NCBI GenBank assembly: GCA_947650285.1
Contig: CANTFL010000034.1
Location: forward strand, 124,001-188,000
Reading direction: 5' to 3'
Source of the DNA: Hyaloperonospora brassicae
Taxonomy: Eukaryota > Oomycota > Peronosporomycetes > Peronosporales > Peronosporaceae
Length of the DNA stretch: 64,000 bases
In this document: piece after piece, positions 46,645 through 59,040 of the stretch
How positions within the stretch are numbered: position 1 is the stretch's first letter
Layout: each line of letters opens with the position of its first letter
Position numbers and translations under genes: made by a program
The notes under the pieces: generated by a model
Told to the model about the DNA's origin: nothing
Database searches by the model: none
Seen by the model: the letters and a program-made list of their open reading frames with translations, nothing else

Positions 46645-49321
46645 GCTATGGACACGTCGCATTGGGGATGGGGTCGACGAGCGAGTCGCTCGTGGCTCGA
46701 GATGCCGCTTCTTGTGTATTGTCGTGCAGCTTGTCGCCGTGACGGGTTTTGATCGTCTCGTGGGATGTGACGCTCGGAACGCGTGGGCGGCGTGACGACA
46801 GCTTCTACAGATGGAATAACGACCAGAAAATAGAAAGGCTTGTTGCTCTCTCTACTCGTAAGGCGGCCGCAAGGGTGTCGAATAACATGTAGACTCAATA
46901 CTTGTCAGTGTCGGCGGTTGGATGTGTGCCGTGTGGGGGAATAGTTTCGTATGTCTGTTCGATCACAATGGTGGGGCACGTCGCAACTGCCAAAAGAGCA
47001 TGGAAGTGCCAACGTGACATGCTAAAGGCAGACACTATCTGTCCACTGTTTGCTGTAGCTCCTCGGCAGGTGTGCCTTTTGCTTTAGTCGCACGACGAGG
47101 GTATTGCAAGTTGATGTAGTTCGTGCTGGGAGAGGATCCTTTTGAAGGATGGGATGTGAGAAGGAGTAGCCGGATGTGTGCATGAGCTGCTGATAAGAGT
47201 GTAGGAGACATGCGGAAAACGATGCAGCAAAGCTGTAAGCGATCCAACGTGTCAGGCAAACGATCTCAGTTATGATCTCAGTAAAGTCGATTAAGGAGTG
47301 GCCGAGTGTCACGTGTTTCAGAAGGTCAGGCGACAGATGGATGCAATTGCAGAAGAAGCAGAGGGCGGTTCAAATGCGTCTTGCGTGATCAACACGGTGG
47401 ACGTTGACGCAGTGCTGCTCGGCACTTACCATGCTGGAAGCATTTGCACATAAAGTAGATCTTGTTAGGTACCAAGCGCAAGCGTCCTGGTAGTCGACGA
47501 TACTTGCAATTGTGTGGCCGCTGCTGATCGCCAACCGATGTGTGCGCACATGGCGAACACGAAGAAGGAGATGACGACGATAGCCTGGCAACTCGAATAC
47601 ACAATTGCTGACACTAGCGATAGGGCGATGAACGTTTTCAGTAACTGTAGTTGAAAGCAAAAAAGGTCACACAGAGAGTCGAGTGAGTATTTTGCTTGCC
47701 CTATTGCAAGCGCAAGATCGATCTGGCACCGAGAGTGTGTCGAGCGCTACTGGGCAAAGGCTTGTGGTATTTGTGTGAACAGATTAAGACCTCGATCTTT
47801 GTCCAAGAAATTGATGAACGTGTGCGACATTGCAGACTGACGGACAGGACAGCTACAGCATTCGTAGCGTCTTTTCTGGAAACTACGAGATCGATGTACA
47901 GCAAATTGCTGCGAATAGCGGTACTGTTTGGTGCAACTCGCGCATCATCACGCGCAGATGAGTCACATCGTGCGTTGACTTGCGTGACGAGGATCGGCGA
48001 AGGACCAAGCGACATGGAGGCATTCCTCGGACGATATGCCTCTCTTTGCTGCAAGAAGAATGTCGAGCTTGAGGGTCGAGTTGAGCCTGTTGCTCAGACG
48101 TACAACAGGACGGCGCATATCATAGGACTTGGGATCGGGTATTCGAGAGTCGACTCGAGGTGCCTTAGTGTGCCTATGGTCAAACGCATCGTTACTGTGC
48201 CACAGTCCGCCACTACCTGAAGTTCCTCCCTTGCTATGTGACCACGACTTTACACGTCGTCGGCAGGTATACCTCGTGCTTCAGCAGCTTAGACCACTAC
48301 GGCCTACTACTCATCGCTCTGCACGACGATCTACCACATGCAGGATGTACGGAACTCTCTAACGGTCGAGCGATATATATCGGACTGCATCCAATTGTTG
48401 GACTGCCGAATCTATCGATCGATAAAACCAGCTGTACTGTTCCCAAAGCACCACTTCCAAGACCTCCTTCGGTGTCTCAGCACCGACAACTATAGGGCTG
48501 CTTCAGGCAACGATCGGTACAGCTTGCGCCTCGCACCGCACTTCTACGCGCTTGGTGTATGCATGTCATGTGCATTGCTGACCGTCATGGCAGCGCACAC
48601 GACCATCTTCGAGATAATGCTGCTGTCCATGCATATGGTGTATCGAGTAGAGTGAATCCATGTAAAGTCTCAAAAACAGCATGTAGGCGACGATCCTGAT
48701 CATGTAGCCGATACGGACTAGGAGTCGGTGTTGCATCAGCCTCAATTAGCAAGACTGGGTCATGTCCTTAGCTCACCTTGAGCTCTTCACGTAGGGCACA
48801 CACTCACACGTGTTTCTCGTCCAGACATGGCCGTACCACCGTTCTTTTGTGTCTGCCGGTAAGTCTCTCCGCGATCGCCACAACCACTTCGACGTGTGCT
48901 CATCTCTACTGTCCACGCAATCACTCTGCGCTACAAGCTCGATCGCATGCCAACTATCGACACTCGTTGCATCGCCCTACACCTCGAAGCCGACGCGTGG
49001 CTTCGCAGCTACAAATCAGTCGTTCGCATTACGTTGATCCAGAGATGTGGTAGTAGACCACGTGCTGCAATACAGTTCCAATAGCACGTGTAGACTCAAA
49101 CGTGTCAAAAACGCAGTCGACCGGCTGGACGCAAACGACGCGATACAAGACGGGATCCCTTCACGTGGCGACACTAATGCAATCGATGCAACGAAAGATG
49201 ATCGGTCCATCCAGTCAGACGTGGCAACCCAAGTGTTCAGTTCGCTAAACTCGCACCAAACTTCGATCGTCTGTCCGCTATTTCTACCGTCGACTCGCCA
49301 GCGAACACGTGTAGTCGCCCA

Positions 49322-49393
<72 letters not shown>

Positions 49394-49505
49394 CTCTCTC
49401 TGCAAATTCCGTGTCTGACTACTTACCCCAAAAGAGCAGCGACAACACCACGACGCACGTCGGGTCAGTCAGGTTCGACAAACGGATCGCACTTCTGCCT
49501 TTGCC
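46645..49505. other. Intergenic interval without a recognised gene
   Basis: The first 250 bases should be the EF-1alpha 3' flank. A 174-codon plus-strand frame at 47696-48220 and shorter frames to 48655 show no domain that I know. The (CT)n tract and presumed promoter of the glycosyltransferase lie at the end of the interval. Confidence 0.5.
49323..49401. repeat. (CT)n microsatellite upstream of the glycosyltransferase
   Basis: About 38 CT units with one G interruption end 105 bases before the ATG at 49506. The placement mirrors the tract upstream of the APMAP-like gene. Confidence 0.95.
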
Positions 49506-51038
49506 ATGAAAGACGCGACGAAACGCTATTCGCTTCGCGCGCTGTCGATCGGCCTCCTCCTCCTCCTCGGCCTCGTTGCCGCGTATTTCAACCTGAAACT
49601 CGCCTGGAACACTCAAACGCTCGCGTCTGCGACAGCAACTGCGTTCCACTGGACAGAGCCCCTCGCGCCGTTCAATGCCACGGGGGGCGTTGATGGCAAG
49701 AAGATGCAGTTCATCAAGACGCTGTACGACATTGGCCAGAACACGTCCCAGCCACGTGGCATTGTGATTCCCGTGTACGAAAAGATTGTCAAAATCGCTG
49801 CGTCTTTGATTCTCGAACTCCGGACAATGGGCGTGGACGAACCCATTGAGCTGCCGTACTGCGGCGACGTCTCGATCGAGGCCCAGACGCTGTTGTTGCA
49901 AAAGACAGCACTGGGGGATATCCGGTTCTACGACGTTTGCGACTTAGCTGCAGCCGCGACGGCCGACAATGGACCCGACGGACCCGAGAAAGTCTTTTGC
50001 CCGAACGTGACGGCCTGTCACACGAAGTTTCGCAACTTTGACATTAAGGTCGTGGCCGTCGTGTTTTCGCAATTTGAGGAGCTCATGTTGGTGGATGCCG
50101 ACACGGCCTTCTTTGTCAAGCCCACGGTACTCTGGGACTCGGCAAAGTACAAAGCCACGGGCACGTTGTTCATGAACGACCGCCACGCGCACGAGATCTT
50201 TTTCATGGCTGAGCGCATGCGCGGGAACTCGCGGTTGTCGCGCCAACACGAGTTCATGGCAAATTTTGACCCTGTTCCGTTCCGGTTCATCCCGACGCTC
50301 GAGCGGGCGAAAGCTACGCTTCCAAACCCTGTTCCGCTCACGCCCAAGTACGAGCCGAGTGACTACTTGTTTACGAGTCACTCGTGGAATCTCCGCACTG
50401 GTCATCAGATGGACTCGTCTCTCTTGTTCTGGAACAAGAAGAAACAGCCGCGAGCTACTGCCATTCTCGCCTCGTTCAAGGCACTTTGTGATGTGGGCTC
50501 ACCGCCGTCTTACGGTGACAAGGAGATGTACTTTTACGCTGCAGAGTTGGCCGAAACGCAATACTCGTTTTCTGCCTACACGATCAGCGGTGTCGGTACG
50601 GATTATCAAGACCACGGCGAAGGGAAGTCGACTCTCTGTGGCGATATGGCGCAGCTCTTTCCGATCGAGCAGGACCACATTGAGGATGTGCCGCTCTTTT
50701 ACCTCAATAGTGATCGCGTCTTGCGCTTCAAGCCGGCAGAGCAAGGTGTGTACTACGTGAAGGCACGGCCGGCGGATGTTTACCTGGGACCGTTTCCCAC
50801 AAAACGAATCGAATGTCCGTTCAACATCACTGGGGCCAAGTTCTCCGAAGCTGAAACAAAGCGTTTGAGTGGCCGGCAGCGTCTGCATGAACTTGTGCTG
50901 TCTTGGGGACGAATTGCACAGCCTGGTCAAAGTGATGTGATACTCGAGTCGTTGGATGCTGCCGTAGACAGTATGGTGGCTGAGCAGATGGAAACGATGA
51001 GAAGAGAGTATCGTCGGGTCAAGGTTCCAAAATTGTAA
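49506..51038 (+). CDS. MNN1/GT71-like glycosyltransferase, type II membrane protein
   Basis: This intronless frame encodes 510 residues. A short basic cytoplasmic tail is followed by a single membrane anchor (about 11-29, SLRALSIGLLLLLGLVAAYF), giving type II Golgi topology. The lumenal part starts its nucleotide-sugar fold with RGIVIPVYEKIVKIAASLIL and carries the metal-binding D-x-D motif in MLVDADTAFF (DAD at 197-199). The region ELPYCGD, the VRFYDVCDL-like block and a later SSLLFWNKKK segment fit the alpha-1,3-mannosyltransferase family of fungal MNN1 (GT71). Several N-x-S/T sites are present. The likely role is adding mannose or a similar sugar to glycoproteins or wall glycans. The donor and acceptor cannot be read from the sequence. 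Confidence 0.75.
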   Translation: MKDATKRYSLRALSIGLLLLLGLVAAYFNLKLAWNTQTLASATATAFHWTEPLAPFNATGGVDGKKMQFIKTLYDIGQNTSQPRGIVIPVYEKIVKIAASLILELRTMGVDEPIELPYCGDVSIEAQTLLLQKTALGDIRFYDVCDLAAAATADNGPDGPEKVFCPNVTACHTKFRNFDIKVVAVVFSQFEELMLVDADTAFFVKPTVLWDSAKYKATGTLFMNDRHAHEIFFMAERMRGNSRLSRQHEFMANFDPVPFRFIPTLERAKATLPNPVPLTPKYEPSDYLFTSHSWNLRTGHQMDSSLLFWNKKKQPRATAILASFKALCDVGSPPSYGDKEMYFYAAELAETQYSFSAYTISGVGTDYQDHGEGKSTLCGDMAQLFPIEQDHIEDVPLFYLNSDRVLRFKPAEQGVYYVKARPADVYLGPFPTKRIECPFNITGAKFSEAETKRLSGRQRLHELVLSWGRIAQPGQSDVILESLDAAVDSMVAEQMETMRREYRRVKVPKL

Positions 51039-53068
51039 TGGGTAGAGGAGAGCGCGCACGTGTTCGTGTGGCCATGTTGACGAACGTGAGATGGGGCGAC
51101 GGTTTGTGTGTGAAGTACCGACATATTTCACACGTGCCTCGACCGATTGAGAACATGGGAATGAGCAGCAAGGCTGATAGGACCGCTGATGCGTGACCTG
51201 GACGTGCTACGGTAGTTTTGCCGCCGTCATTCGCTTTCAGTTTCGTTGTAACTCGTCATATCCGTATCTACAAGTTGAACCAGCAAATGCGATCTGCTGC
51301 TCGATATATGAAATCACTCGTGCTTTACCCACTTGTTGAGAGCAACTACACAGTCTGTTTGCTAACGCGTATCCGAGTTGTTGGCGATGGCTTCCTCCTC
51401 ATGAGACTGGACACCAGTATCTCCTGGGAGGTAGGCCGTGGCAGGTACAAATAGCTTTGGTCTTGACCGCAAGAGCTGCTTTGTGCATCAGTCAAGCGCA
51501 TTACTTCGCTAAATTGCAAGCCGTCACCGAGAGTATCTCAGCTCATTCTTGTCAATCAGGTCTGGAACACACAATGACAGTGCTAAGTGGTATTTCCCGA
51601 ATTTGTTAGCTCGTGACAAATCCACATTCACCGTCTATACCCACAACTGTCGATGCCTGGAGACATCGCGACAATCATGACCGCATCTCTCACAAGACAT
51701 AGCTACTATTTGACCAACATGTAGAGATAACAAAATGTATGCTCCATCACCGGATCATCCGATTGTCATGAAGGGCAACAACACAGTATCGAAGAGAGAC
51801 AGTTGTGATCAGATGGCCAGTCCTTCAGCTTTCGCGCACAATCCTCCCTTGTTGGATACATCGGTAACCAACAAAGTTTGCAATACTGCCATCAATGCTG
51901 GTAGTTTGTGTTATGTCCACACGAGGACATTTACAAACGTGAAACTTTGGCTCATTAGCTCTACATCATCCATTGCGGTGTCCACGACTGCAAAATGCAA
52001 CGCGTCAGAGTACTAATGTCGGACCGAGTTGCTAGGCAGACTTCCTTATGCAGGCCCGAGTCATCATCATCGCATAACATGGACTATCTGTAGTTTGTCG
52101 TGAAGCGTGAGAACCAAGGATCCAAGATGACGTACGCGTTCTTGGGTCCTTGCTTTCGCTGCCTTTGCAGCACAAACGATTCATCCAGCGGTCGACATGT
52201 ACAACATCTTGCCACTGAATCACAAAGTCATTGCTTTGACCACGCAAACACTTCCAGAAGTATAGTGAGTGTCGCCACTTCCTTCCGTTTCATCATGCAT
52301 GCGAACAAACACGTAAGCTGTAGACGGTGCCCGTAGGAAACCGAGTCTGGGTGTAGGTGCAAACGAGTGATACTGCACATCTTCATCTTTCTTGCCGATC
52401 ACGTCATCCTCAGCATTGCAAAATTCCAAGTAGAACGAAATCAACGGCATTCGCTACTAAATGAAAGAGTAAGTAGATTCTGTGCACCAAGCCCAACTTC
52501 ATGGCACCTTCACAATGCGTGAACAATCGACAACGTGTTGCACTATCCTGTCTGTGCTGGAGCGCAGAGTGAATTGAGGTGGCCCCTTTCCAAGCAAACG
52601 AAGAAGCATACCAATCAAATTGGTGCGGGCCCAGTTCCTCCACGTCTTTGTCCATAAGTAAACCTGCCAGGTTTGACGTTAGCTAAACGGCACCTTTATC
52701 TTTGCCTCCCCAGTGACAGCACTCCAAGTTCGACGGATCGGGTGTAAATTTGTGATCAGCTCCTTGTCTGTGGTGCAGAAGCCTATTGCAACGCTTCACA
52801 ACGCCACTAAAGCTGGAGCCACAGAGAGAAAGAGAGTATCGCCCGACGGAGTGTACTGCCACAGACCAAGTAGAATGGCGGCACTACAGTACTATCTCCT
52901 GGTAGAGCGAACTGCCCCCGCGGTACAGCATCATTGCAACAGCCATGTTTCTAGGCCAGCACTGTGTCTTCACTCCGCGAAAACGACAAACATAAGAGGG
53001 AAATAAGTCAAATCAGATTAATGATGGCATTTCAGTCAACTGGCATCGACACGCAAAGAATAGCATCA
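51039..53068. other. Intergenic interval without a recognised gene
   Basis: Short frames occur on both strands (for example 51735-52016 plus, 52220-52655 minus). None has a recognisable motif. It lies between the 3' ends of the convergent glycosyltransferase and WASH subunit genes. Confidence 0.5.
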
Positions 53069-54908
53069 TCAATCAGAGTCAAAATCGGAGTCAGAATCGT
53101 CGTATCGACCCGCAGGAGGCGGCGGTAATCCTCCAGGTGGTAGAGGAGGCGGCAAAATTGGAGGAAGTGGAAGGTCAGCACCGTCTCTTACTGTAGCCAT
53201 CGATACAGTCGAACCTGCACTCGTGGCGTTCGGAGACGGTCCTTCCGGATCCATGCTATCATGCGTCAATAACGACAAACGCTCAATCAGCAAGACCACA
53301 ACCTCAGCCCTTCCACGCAGTCCTTTGTCACGTACTTGAGAATGTCCGCAGTAACGCCGTCCATCATGAGTTTGTGCTGGATCACGCTGTCTGGCATCCC
53401 CAGCTTTCGCATTTTAAAGTACCTACAGCAGCAACAGCAACAAATACATCGTCACCGCACAATATCAGCACATCTCTCGTACGTCCAGACACGCCCCGTT
53501 CGCTACTGACTTTTCAAACGCAGGATCGTCCTTGACTTTCATCACGCCAGCGTCGCCAGCACCAGACGCTCGATCGTCAGCGTCAAACTCTTCGATATCG
53601 TCGTCGCTCGAGCCTTCCAGCGCGTTTTCAGGCGACGGCAACGGCGGCGGTGGAGCTGGCAATGCACCGCCCAATAGCGTAGACGATCGCTCGGCAGACT
53701 GCTGCATGGCACGCAACAACAATCACAAATCGTCAGCAAATGTAAAAACGAATCCGAAACACACACAGTCGGCAGTCGAGTGCCCCAACGCGCACGAACA
53801 AACGGCTCTATAGCGAACGAACCGTAGGAGAACTTGGCGGCAAACGAGGCGGGAACGGCAGTCCAATGTTCCCTGACGGTACCTGGTCCGTCTGCTGCGG
53901 CTGTTTCACTAGTGACGGAGGAGCAGGAGGCGGCGGTGACAGAGACCGCACGGATTCCGTCATACCATCGTCGTCTTCGTCCACGTCGCTGCTATCGGCG
54001 GCTTCTGATTCGGCCGAAGGCGGCGGAGGTGGTAGCGGGGGCGCCATGATGGGCAGAATCGGTCCCGACGGCTCTGCGCTGTGTGTCGGCGCCAGTGCGC
54101 CACTCGGCGACGGGCCGTCTGGATCCATCGTCAGAACGTCTGTACCCATTCCGTCCATCAGCAACTTGTGCTCAATCACTGAATCGGGAATCCCCAGTCG
54201 TCGCATTGTAAAGTACTTGGCATAGACAGGGTCGTCCTTCAACTTCAACATTGAAGGACCATCACTCTGCATTTCCGTGGCGTCGGGCGTGCCAAAGTCG
54301 CCCAACGACGGCGGCGGCGGTGGTGGAGGCGGCAGAGCATCGATTACAGACAATGCACCAGGTGAAGAAGGCGGGCGAGGCACGGTAAGGGCCATGTCCA
54401 GTCCGTCCATCGACGGAGGAGGTGGGGGCAGTGCCATTCCATCCACTTCAACGTCAACGTGCTCATCTGGGGGTGGGGGAAGCGGCAACGGCATGTCATT
54501 GGCTGCGGCTGCTGCTGCGACACTATCCATCGACGGCAAGTCTTGATCTGAGATCCCCAAATCCATCTGGTTCGAGTTCAACTTTCGAATGTCGTCGGAA
54601 GCTGCGGCTGCCACTTCTGCATCGGTCACGGTCAGGTCGGGGATGCTGTTCAGCTTTGCCTCTAAAATAGCCAATAAGATCTCGACGCGAGTGACCGTGT
54701 CGGACACGCGCGTCACGCGCTCTTCGCATTCGTGCGCAAAGTGGTTCAAAAAGCGCGTCGTGTTCGCCACAAAGTTGTTGATCAGCAAGAGCGAATTAGT
54801 GGCGGGGATCGCAGGCAGCTGGGATAAGTCCATGGGCAGCTCGGCATCTTCCTCGGGCGGAGCAGGGGCAGGGGAAGGGGACACTACTAGCGCCGACGAA
54901 GTCGACAT
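53069..54908 (-). CDS. WASH complex subunit 3 (CCDC53) homologue with a duplicated C-terminal motif
   Basis: Four exons: 54908-53823, 53701-53511, 53422-53336 and 53255-53069. The introns are 121, 88 and 80 bases with GT-AG ends, and the phases agree throughout. The product is 516 residues from MSTSSALVV; an upstream in-frame ATG at 55046 is less likely. The helical domain (about 30-91, PATNSLLLINNFVANTTRFL to ILEAKLNSIPDL) matches CCDC53, a core subunit of the WASH complex that activates Arp2/3 on endosomes. The family's C-terminal motif occurs twice. The first is at 223-269 (DDPVYAKYFTMRRLGIPD). The second is at 419-463 (DDPAFEKYFKMRKLGMPD), split by two introns. Polyproline runs separate them, and the tail is acidic (DSDSDFDSD). 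Human CCDC53 is about 194 residues with one motif, so this form is greatly enlarged. Confidence 0.85.
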
Positions 54909-55441
54909 TGGCGCTATGTTTGACGGTGCACGAAAGTAGGGGCCGAAGGAAAGCGACGTGACGATTCGGTGGTAGAATGTCAGACCAATCAGAAGCGAGA
55001 GGTTCGCTGGTGCATTTGGAGGCTGACGCCAGCGACTAATGGCCAAAACATGGTGCCATCGTACGCTAGACGAAGAACCCTACCCCTTGCTGTTTACATT
55101 TGAAAAAGAGGTTGACCGGACCAGGTGCGCACTTTCTTCTACGTGTTGGGGTTAACTCGGATGAGCCTATTGAGATACATCGCGAGCTACATGCCTTCTA
55201 ACATCGACTCAGCTTCGCTTGTCAGCAGGCCAAACGTGCATATTGTTGCGATATGGTAACGTCGTGTCTATAGTGCCAAGTGCATTCATGTACCGATGCG
55301 CAATTTCAGCCTACTTGATCCCCTTTACGCGCGTAGTAGATACAGAACAGCTAGACTCGTGTAAACACGTTGGATCCTTGGACATGTATGGCACTATGAT
55401 GTACATTTTATCATCTTTTGTGTTGCAAAGTCGATATGCCT
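54909..55441. other. Interval between the WASH subunit gene and the LTR cluster
   Basis: The first 150 bases are the likely promoter of the minus-strand WASH subunit gene. The rest turns AT-rich toward the LTR at 55442. No gene is recognised. Confidence 0.5.
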
Positions 55442-55908
55442 TGTAACGCGGTGAGCCCGTGTTATGACATTGACAATAAAAGTGGGTGAATGAGAATATA
55501 ATCGCATTTGTTATTTTTCTTTAATATTCCCTTTCCTTAGTAAATATCATAGCAATAATATCGTCGAAGGTAATATTCGGCATACTGCACTATTCATTGA
55601 TATTTATTACAGTATCATGCCAGCCAACAAAACCACCAGTCGCACTTAGACGCGCGCAATGTGCTGAGCAGGTAGCTCTATTACGAACTTCTCGTTCAAT
55701 ATAGAGAAAGTAAGACATGTAAATTTTATGATGCTTTGACTATAGACTTGGGACAGTCCCACCTATACCGTCTACTTGGAGTGCTCTTTAGAAAAACTCG
55801 CCTAACTCTGCACGAACGGTGTACGCAAGTTTGCGAGTCATATGGCTACACTTAAGTCGTAAAGGTAGTTTGTACCATGTCAGTATACAAACATCGGTGC
55901 ATGTAGCA
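55442..55908 (+). repeat. LTR of the gypsy family, plus orientation, diverged
   Basis: It starts TGTAACGCGGTGAGCCCG and carries the family block as AACCACCAGTCGCACTTAGACGCGCGC at about 55640. This is the reverse complement of the block in the LTR at 6705-7094. The 3' end near 55908 (ATCGGTGCATGTAGCA) is diverged and approximate. No internal sequence follows before the next LTR start at 55931, so this is a solo or truncated LTR. Confidence 0.65.
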
Positions 55909-56000
55909 CCTAATTAGAATATGTGATTTGTAACGGGGTGAGCCTGGTACATAATATTATCATCTGTGACAATTTGATAATAGAAAAAAGGGTAATGATA

Positions 56001-56051
56001 TTTTCACCCCACATTTATACTATTTCCACCCCCTGGAACCAAAACAGGGTG
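56001..56051 (+). repeat. Left terminal inverted repeat of the MULE
   Basis: Pairs with 58988-59040. The shared core is CTATTTCC, a CCCCTGGAACCA block and ACAGGGTG. Confidence 0.75.
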
Positions 56052-56566
56052 CCTTCTATTTGTTATAATACAGTGCGATACACAAGGTCACACGCCGCGT
56101 ATGACTATTTTATAAAAAAGATGATCTTGCGTACAACATTGTCCCACGTCTATTATGAATATGAGCGTTGACATAGTGCTTGTTCAACTGGCAAACGGCA
56201 ATGTTTTCACGGATGGTTGAGACACCAAGGTTGCAGTCGTGTGAGCTTTTAGATACGGAGATCTAGAAGCTAGTATATATACATGTTTGCAGTACTACAA
56301 CAAGTAGCTGAGATCAACAGAGAAAGCTAAACCATAATTCACTTTATATTTCGTGCTGCAGAAGACAAGCGGGTATACAAGTGTTATACAATGTACGCAT
56401 TGTCTAAAAGGTGGATTATAATCTCGGTTAGAGCTGACAACAATGAAAAATGTTTTCCTATATGGTCAAGCGGATGACGGGCACGCCTAGGATGTCCGGA
56501 AGATTGATGCTAGAGATGTAGAATCCCACGAACGACATTTGCGCACATGCACGATCTCAAGCGGCG

Positions 56567-58990
56567 CTACACGACTGTGCTTAAATTTTTTGTTGCGTCA
56601 TACGAACCTGTCACAGTGCCGTGGTTGCGTACTAATTGGATCACATGCTGGTCCATAATCTCACTGCTTACTTTAATATAGGGGCCAAGACGAAGAATAA
56701 CAAGAATAGCACAAACGTGTCGTATACTGCAATACCGACCCTTTATCAGCTCTACGATTATCGGGAATGAAGCAGATTGCGAACATGCTAATTTCTCGTC
56801 CAGTAAGACCCACAGGTGCTCTTCCGTTTTGCTTTGTTGTTTTCTTGTTGTTTTGGTGTGTTTGTAGCCATAAAGTTGACGATACATAGACCACGATGCT
56901 TTGTCCGCCAGGGCCAATGAGTGATGCTTGTTTAACTGTGCCCACGCCTCTAACCGATTCGACGATCGCTGTACGTAACTGAGTATCTTCTACACCCTTG
57001 CAAAATTGGTTCATGAGCGCTTGTTGTGCCCATATTGCCTGCAGATACTGCCCTTTCGAGTCAAGATGGCAGACCCCTCGATATACCCAAACGTAGACGG
57101 GTCTTGCAGCTGATTTTGTCGGTTTGTTACTCCGGATGGTCTTCCTTTTGATTTTGTTTCGACTGGATCGCTCACCGACACGCTTGTACCCGTCAATCTT
57201 GTACCAGTGATGTGGGCTCGAATAGCACTTTTCTTTTGGGTTGGTGCTGAGTCGAATACTTGAAATAGATGTGGTACCAAGTTATCCATTTGAACGTCTC
57301 TTTTCACATCTTGTGCAAGCAGAAGCAGGAGTAAACTCTTTCCAACCATCAATGCAAGTCTAAATTTATTTACTGTGAAGGTTGCATCAGCGTTGATTCC
57401 TTTTTAAGCAGAGTGCTTGCACGGTAGGCCCATAGTCATTCGGAACTTGGAATCGCATTGATAGGTGGATGCATGGTGTTCCTGGACAAGGGTGAGCGCA
57501 TAAGAAGAAACCTTATACACAACCTGGGTGTATATGGGCGCTGCTGCGAATGTTAATCGTTTCATGAGATCATCAGCGTGCATCTTGTTCAACTCTACCA
57601 CTTGGTGCTCGATCGCCAAGTGGAGACTTTGAAAAACTGTAAGAAGATCACCAACCGGCGATCGTAAAAAGCGCTTCAGGTACGAATGTACTGACTCATC
57701 TCTGGATGTAGTGGAAACCGACAAGGTGGAGGACGTCTCCCACTCACGCTAAAACAAAACTTCTCTTTGTGCTTGACCCACGTTCTATCCAGGAAGCGTG
57801 TGACGAAAGGGACATGTCGGTACTTGGTCTGAAATTCGTCCCACCGAAACCTTCGACACTTGGTGCATAGTAGAGATCTCTTTAGTCCGTGATCATCTCT
57901 ATCCAATCACTTTTATCCGTAAAGTGAACTTTGCACCTGGCGAAAACATTTTTAAACATGTGCCAGCGGCACAACAATCATGTCGCATTCGAAAATACTT
58001 GCTGCTTAGCGTTTAAGAGAGCCGAATCGTAGTATATGACCAGAACTCGCGAAATTTCGTGAATTCTTCGTCTTATGAAGATCCTTCTCAAGAGCGGTTT
58101 GTGCCCATTTTTAGTTTTTCTCGTCCTTCCTTGGCATAAATGTTGTGCAAATGAAGAATGACTTTCCAAACGGGGTGACGCCGACACAATTAAGCATGGG
58201 CATCCTGAACTTGTTTGTATTGTACGTGCAGTCGAGTACGATGACGTCACAGAACTTTGCAGCAAGAGCGATGGATTGAGGATTTACAAACACTAAGCGG
58301 CAGATTCGACCCTTTACGTCAATACTGAGATCATAGCAGTATTTTTGTGCTTGCAGATCGTCCAAAAGCGCTTAAATCGGCATACGTCTATTAAAGCATT
58401 CTCTGCACCCCTTCTGTTTGTCCTTGTATATGTCCCTGCTTATCGCTGCAGTTATCCGGATACTCCTGTATGAAGAACGAAAGTTACTATTTTCGCCGCA
58501 CACCTGCTCTCTCTTGTCGAATGCGCTTGCTTTGTTGCTCAGTTGATAGCTGTCTAGCGCGAGAATGCATGTCGAGGTTTGTGGACATGTCATGGTTTTG
58601 CACTCCTTCATATTTAGTCACCGGCCACATCTTGTCAACGCCGATCTGTCGCGCTACGAGTAGGTACTCTCATCCTGTACGTTTTGGCTTGGTATTTCGC
58701 GCGACAGCAGTAGACTTGTATGGTCCCGCTCGGTCGCACACAACAATCATTTTCCCTGTTTTACAGTAGGACCTGAAGATATAGAGAGAAACCTTAAGCT
58801 TGCGCGCTTTTAATTGGAGAGACGTGATCATCTCCTTTGCTGAATGGTACTTGACTTCGAAGAACCCATCAGACTGCTTAAATATCAAGAAGTTCTTTAT
58901 GGTAGTTGTGAAGTTATAAAGTGAATGGTAGTGCGTATAAACAATTGATATAGTTGCCATTATTGATTCCGTTTTCGTTGTAAAATACAC
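56567..58990 (-). pseudogene. MULE transposase (FAR1/MULE/SWIM type), decayed
   Basis: Reading from 58990 downward, successive frames carry three parts. The first is an N-terminal FAR1/FLYWCH-like region (RSYCKTGKMIVVCDRAGPYK). The second is the MULE DDE core at 58365-58111 (DVIVLDCTYNTNKFRMP, then GVTPFGKSFFICTTFM). The third is a C-terminal part with the SWIM zinc-finger remnant MGLPCKHSA at 57404. Several frameshifts and stops separate these parts. The gene would have encoded the enzyme that cuts and pastes the element. Confidence 0.75.
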
Positions 58991-59040
58991 CCTGTATTGG
59001 TTCCAGGGGGAAATAGTAAAAATGTGTGTGTGTGTGAATA
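58988..59040 (-). repeat. Right terminal inverted repeat of the MULE
   Basis: Reverse complement of 56001-56051, with the outer part replaced by a short GT run (GTGTGTGTGTGTG). Confidence 0.7.

Larger units (their letters stand above)
56001..59040 (-). mobile_element. Mutator-like (MULE) DNA transposon with terminal inverted repeats
   Basis: Inverted repeats of about 50 bases bound the element. The left end contains TATTTCCACCCCCTGGAACC and CAGGGTG (56001-56051). The right end contains the reverse complement with small gaps (58988-59040). Between them, on the minus strand, lies a decayed MULE transposase. The flanks on both sides resemble the gypsy LTR, so it inserted into that LTR. A clear 8-9 base target duplication could not be made out. 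Confidence 0.75.

Noticed and set aside
45337..46662. 441-codon minus-strand frame across the EF-1alpha gene
   Set aside because: It is the mirror of the strongly GC-ending codons of EF-1alpha. Its translation is His/Arg/Leu-rich with no family resemblance.
53287..53335. Alternative C terminus of the WASH subunit homologue (KYVTKDCVEGLRLWSC)
   Set aside because: This is intron read-through. Splicing from 53336 to 53255 restores the motif ending NMDPEGPSP, which matches the first copy's TMDPDGPSP.
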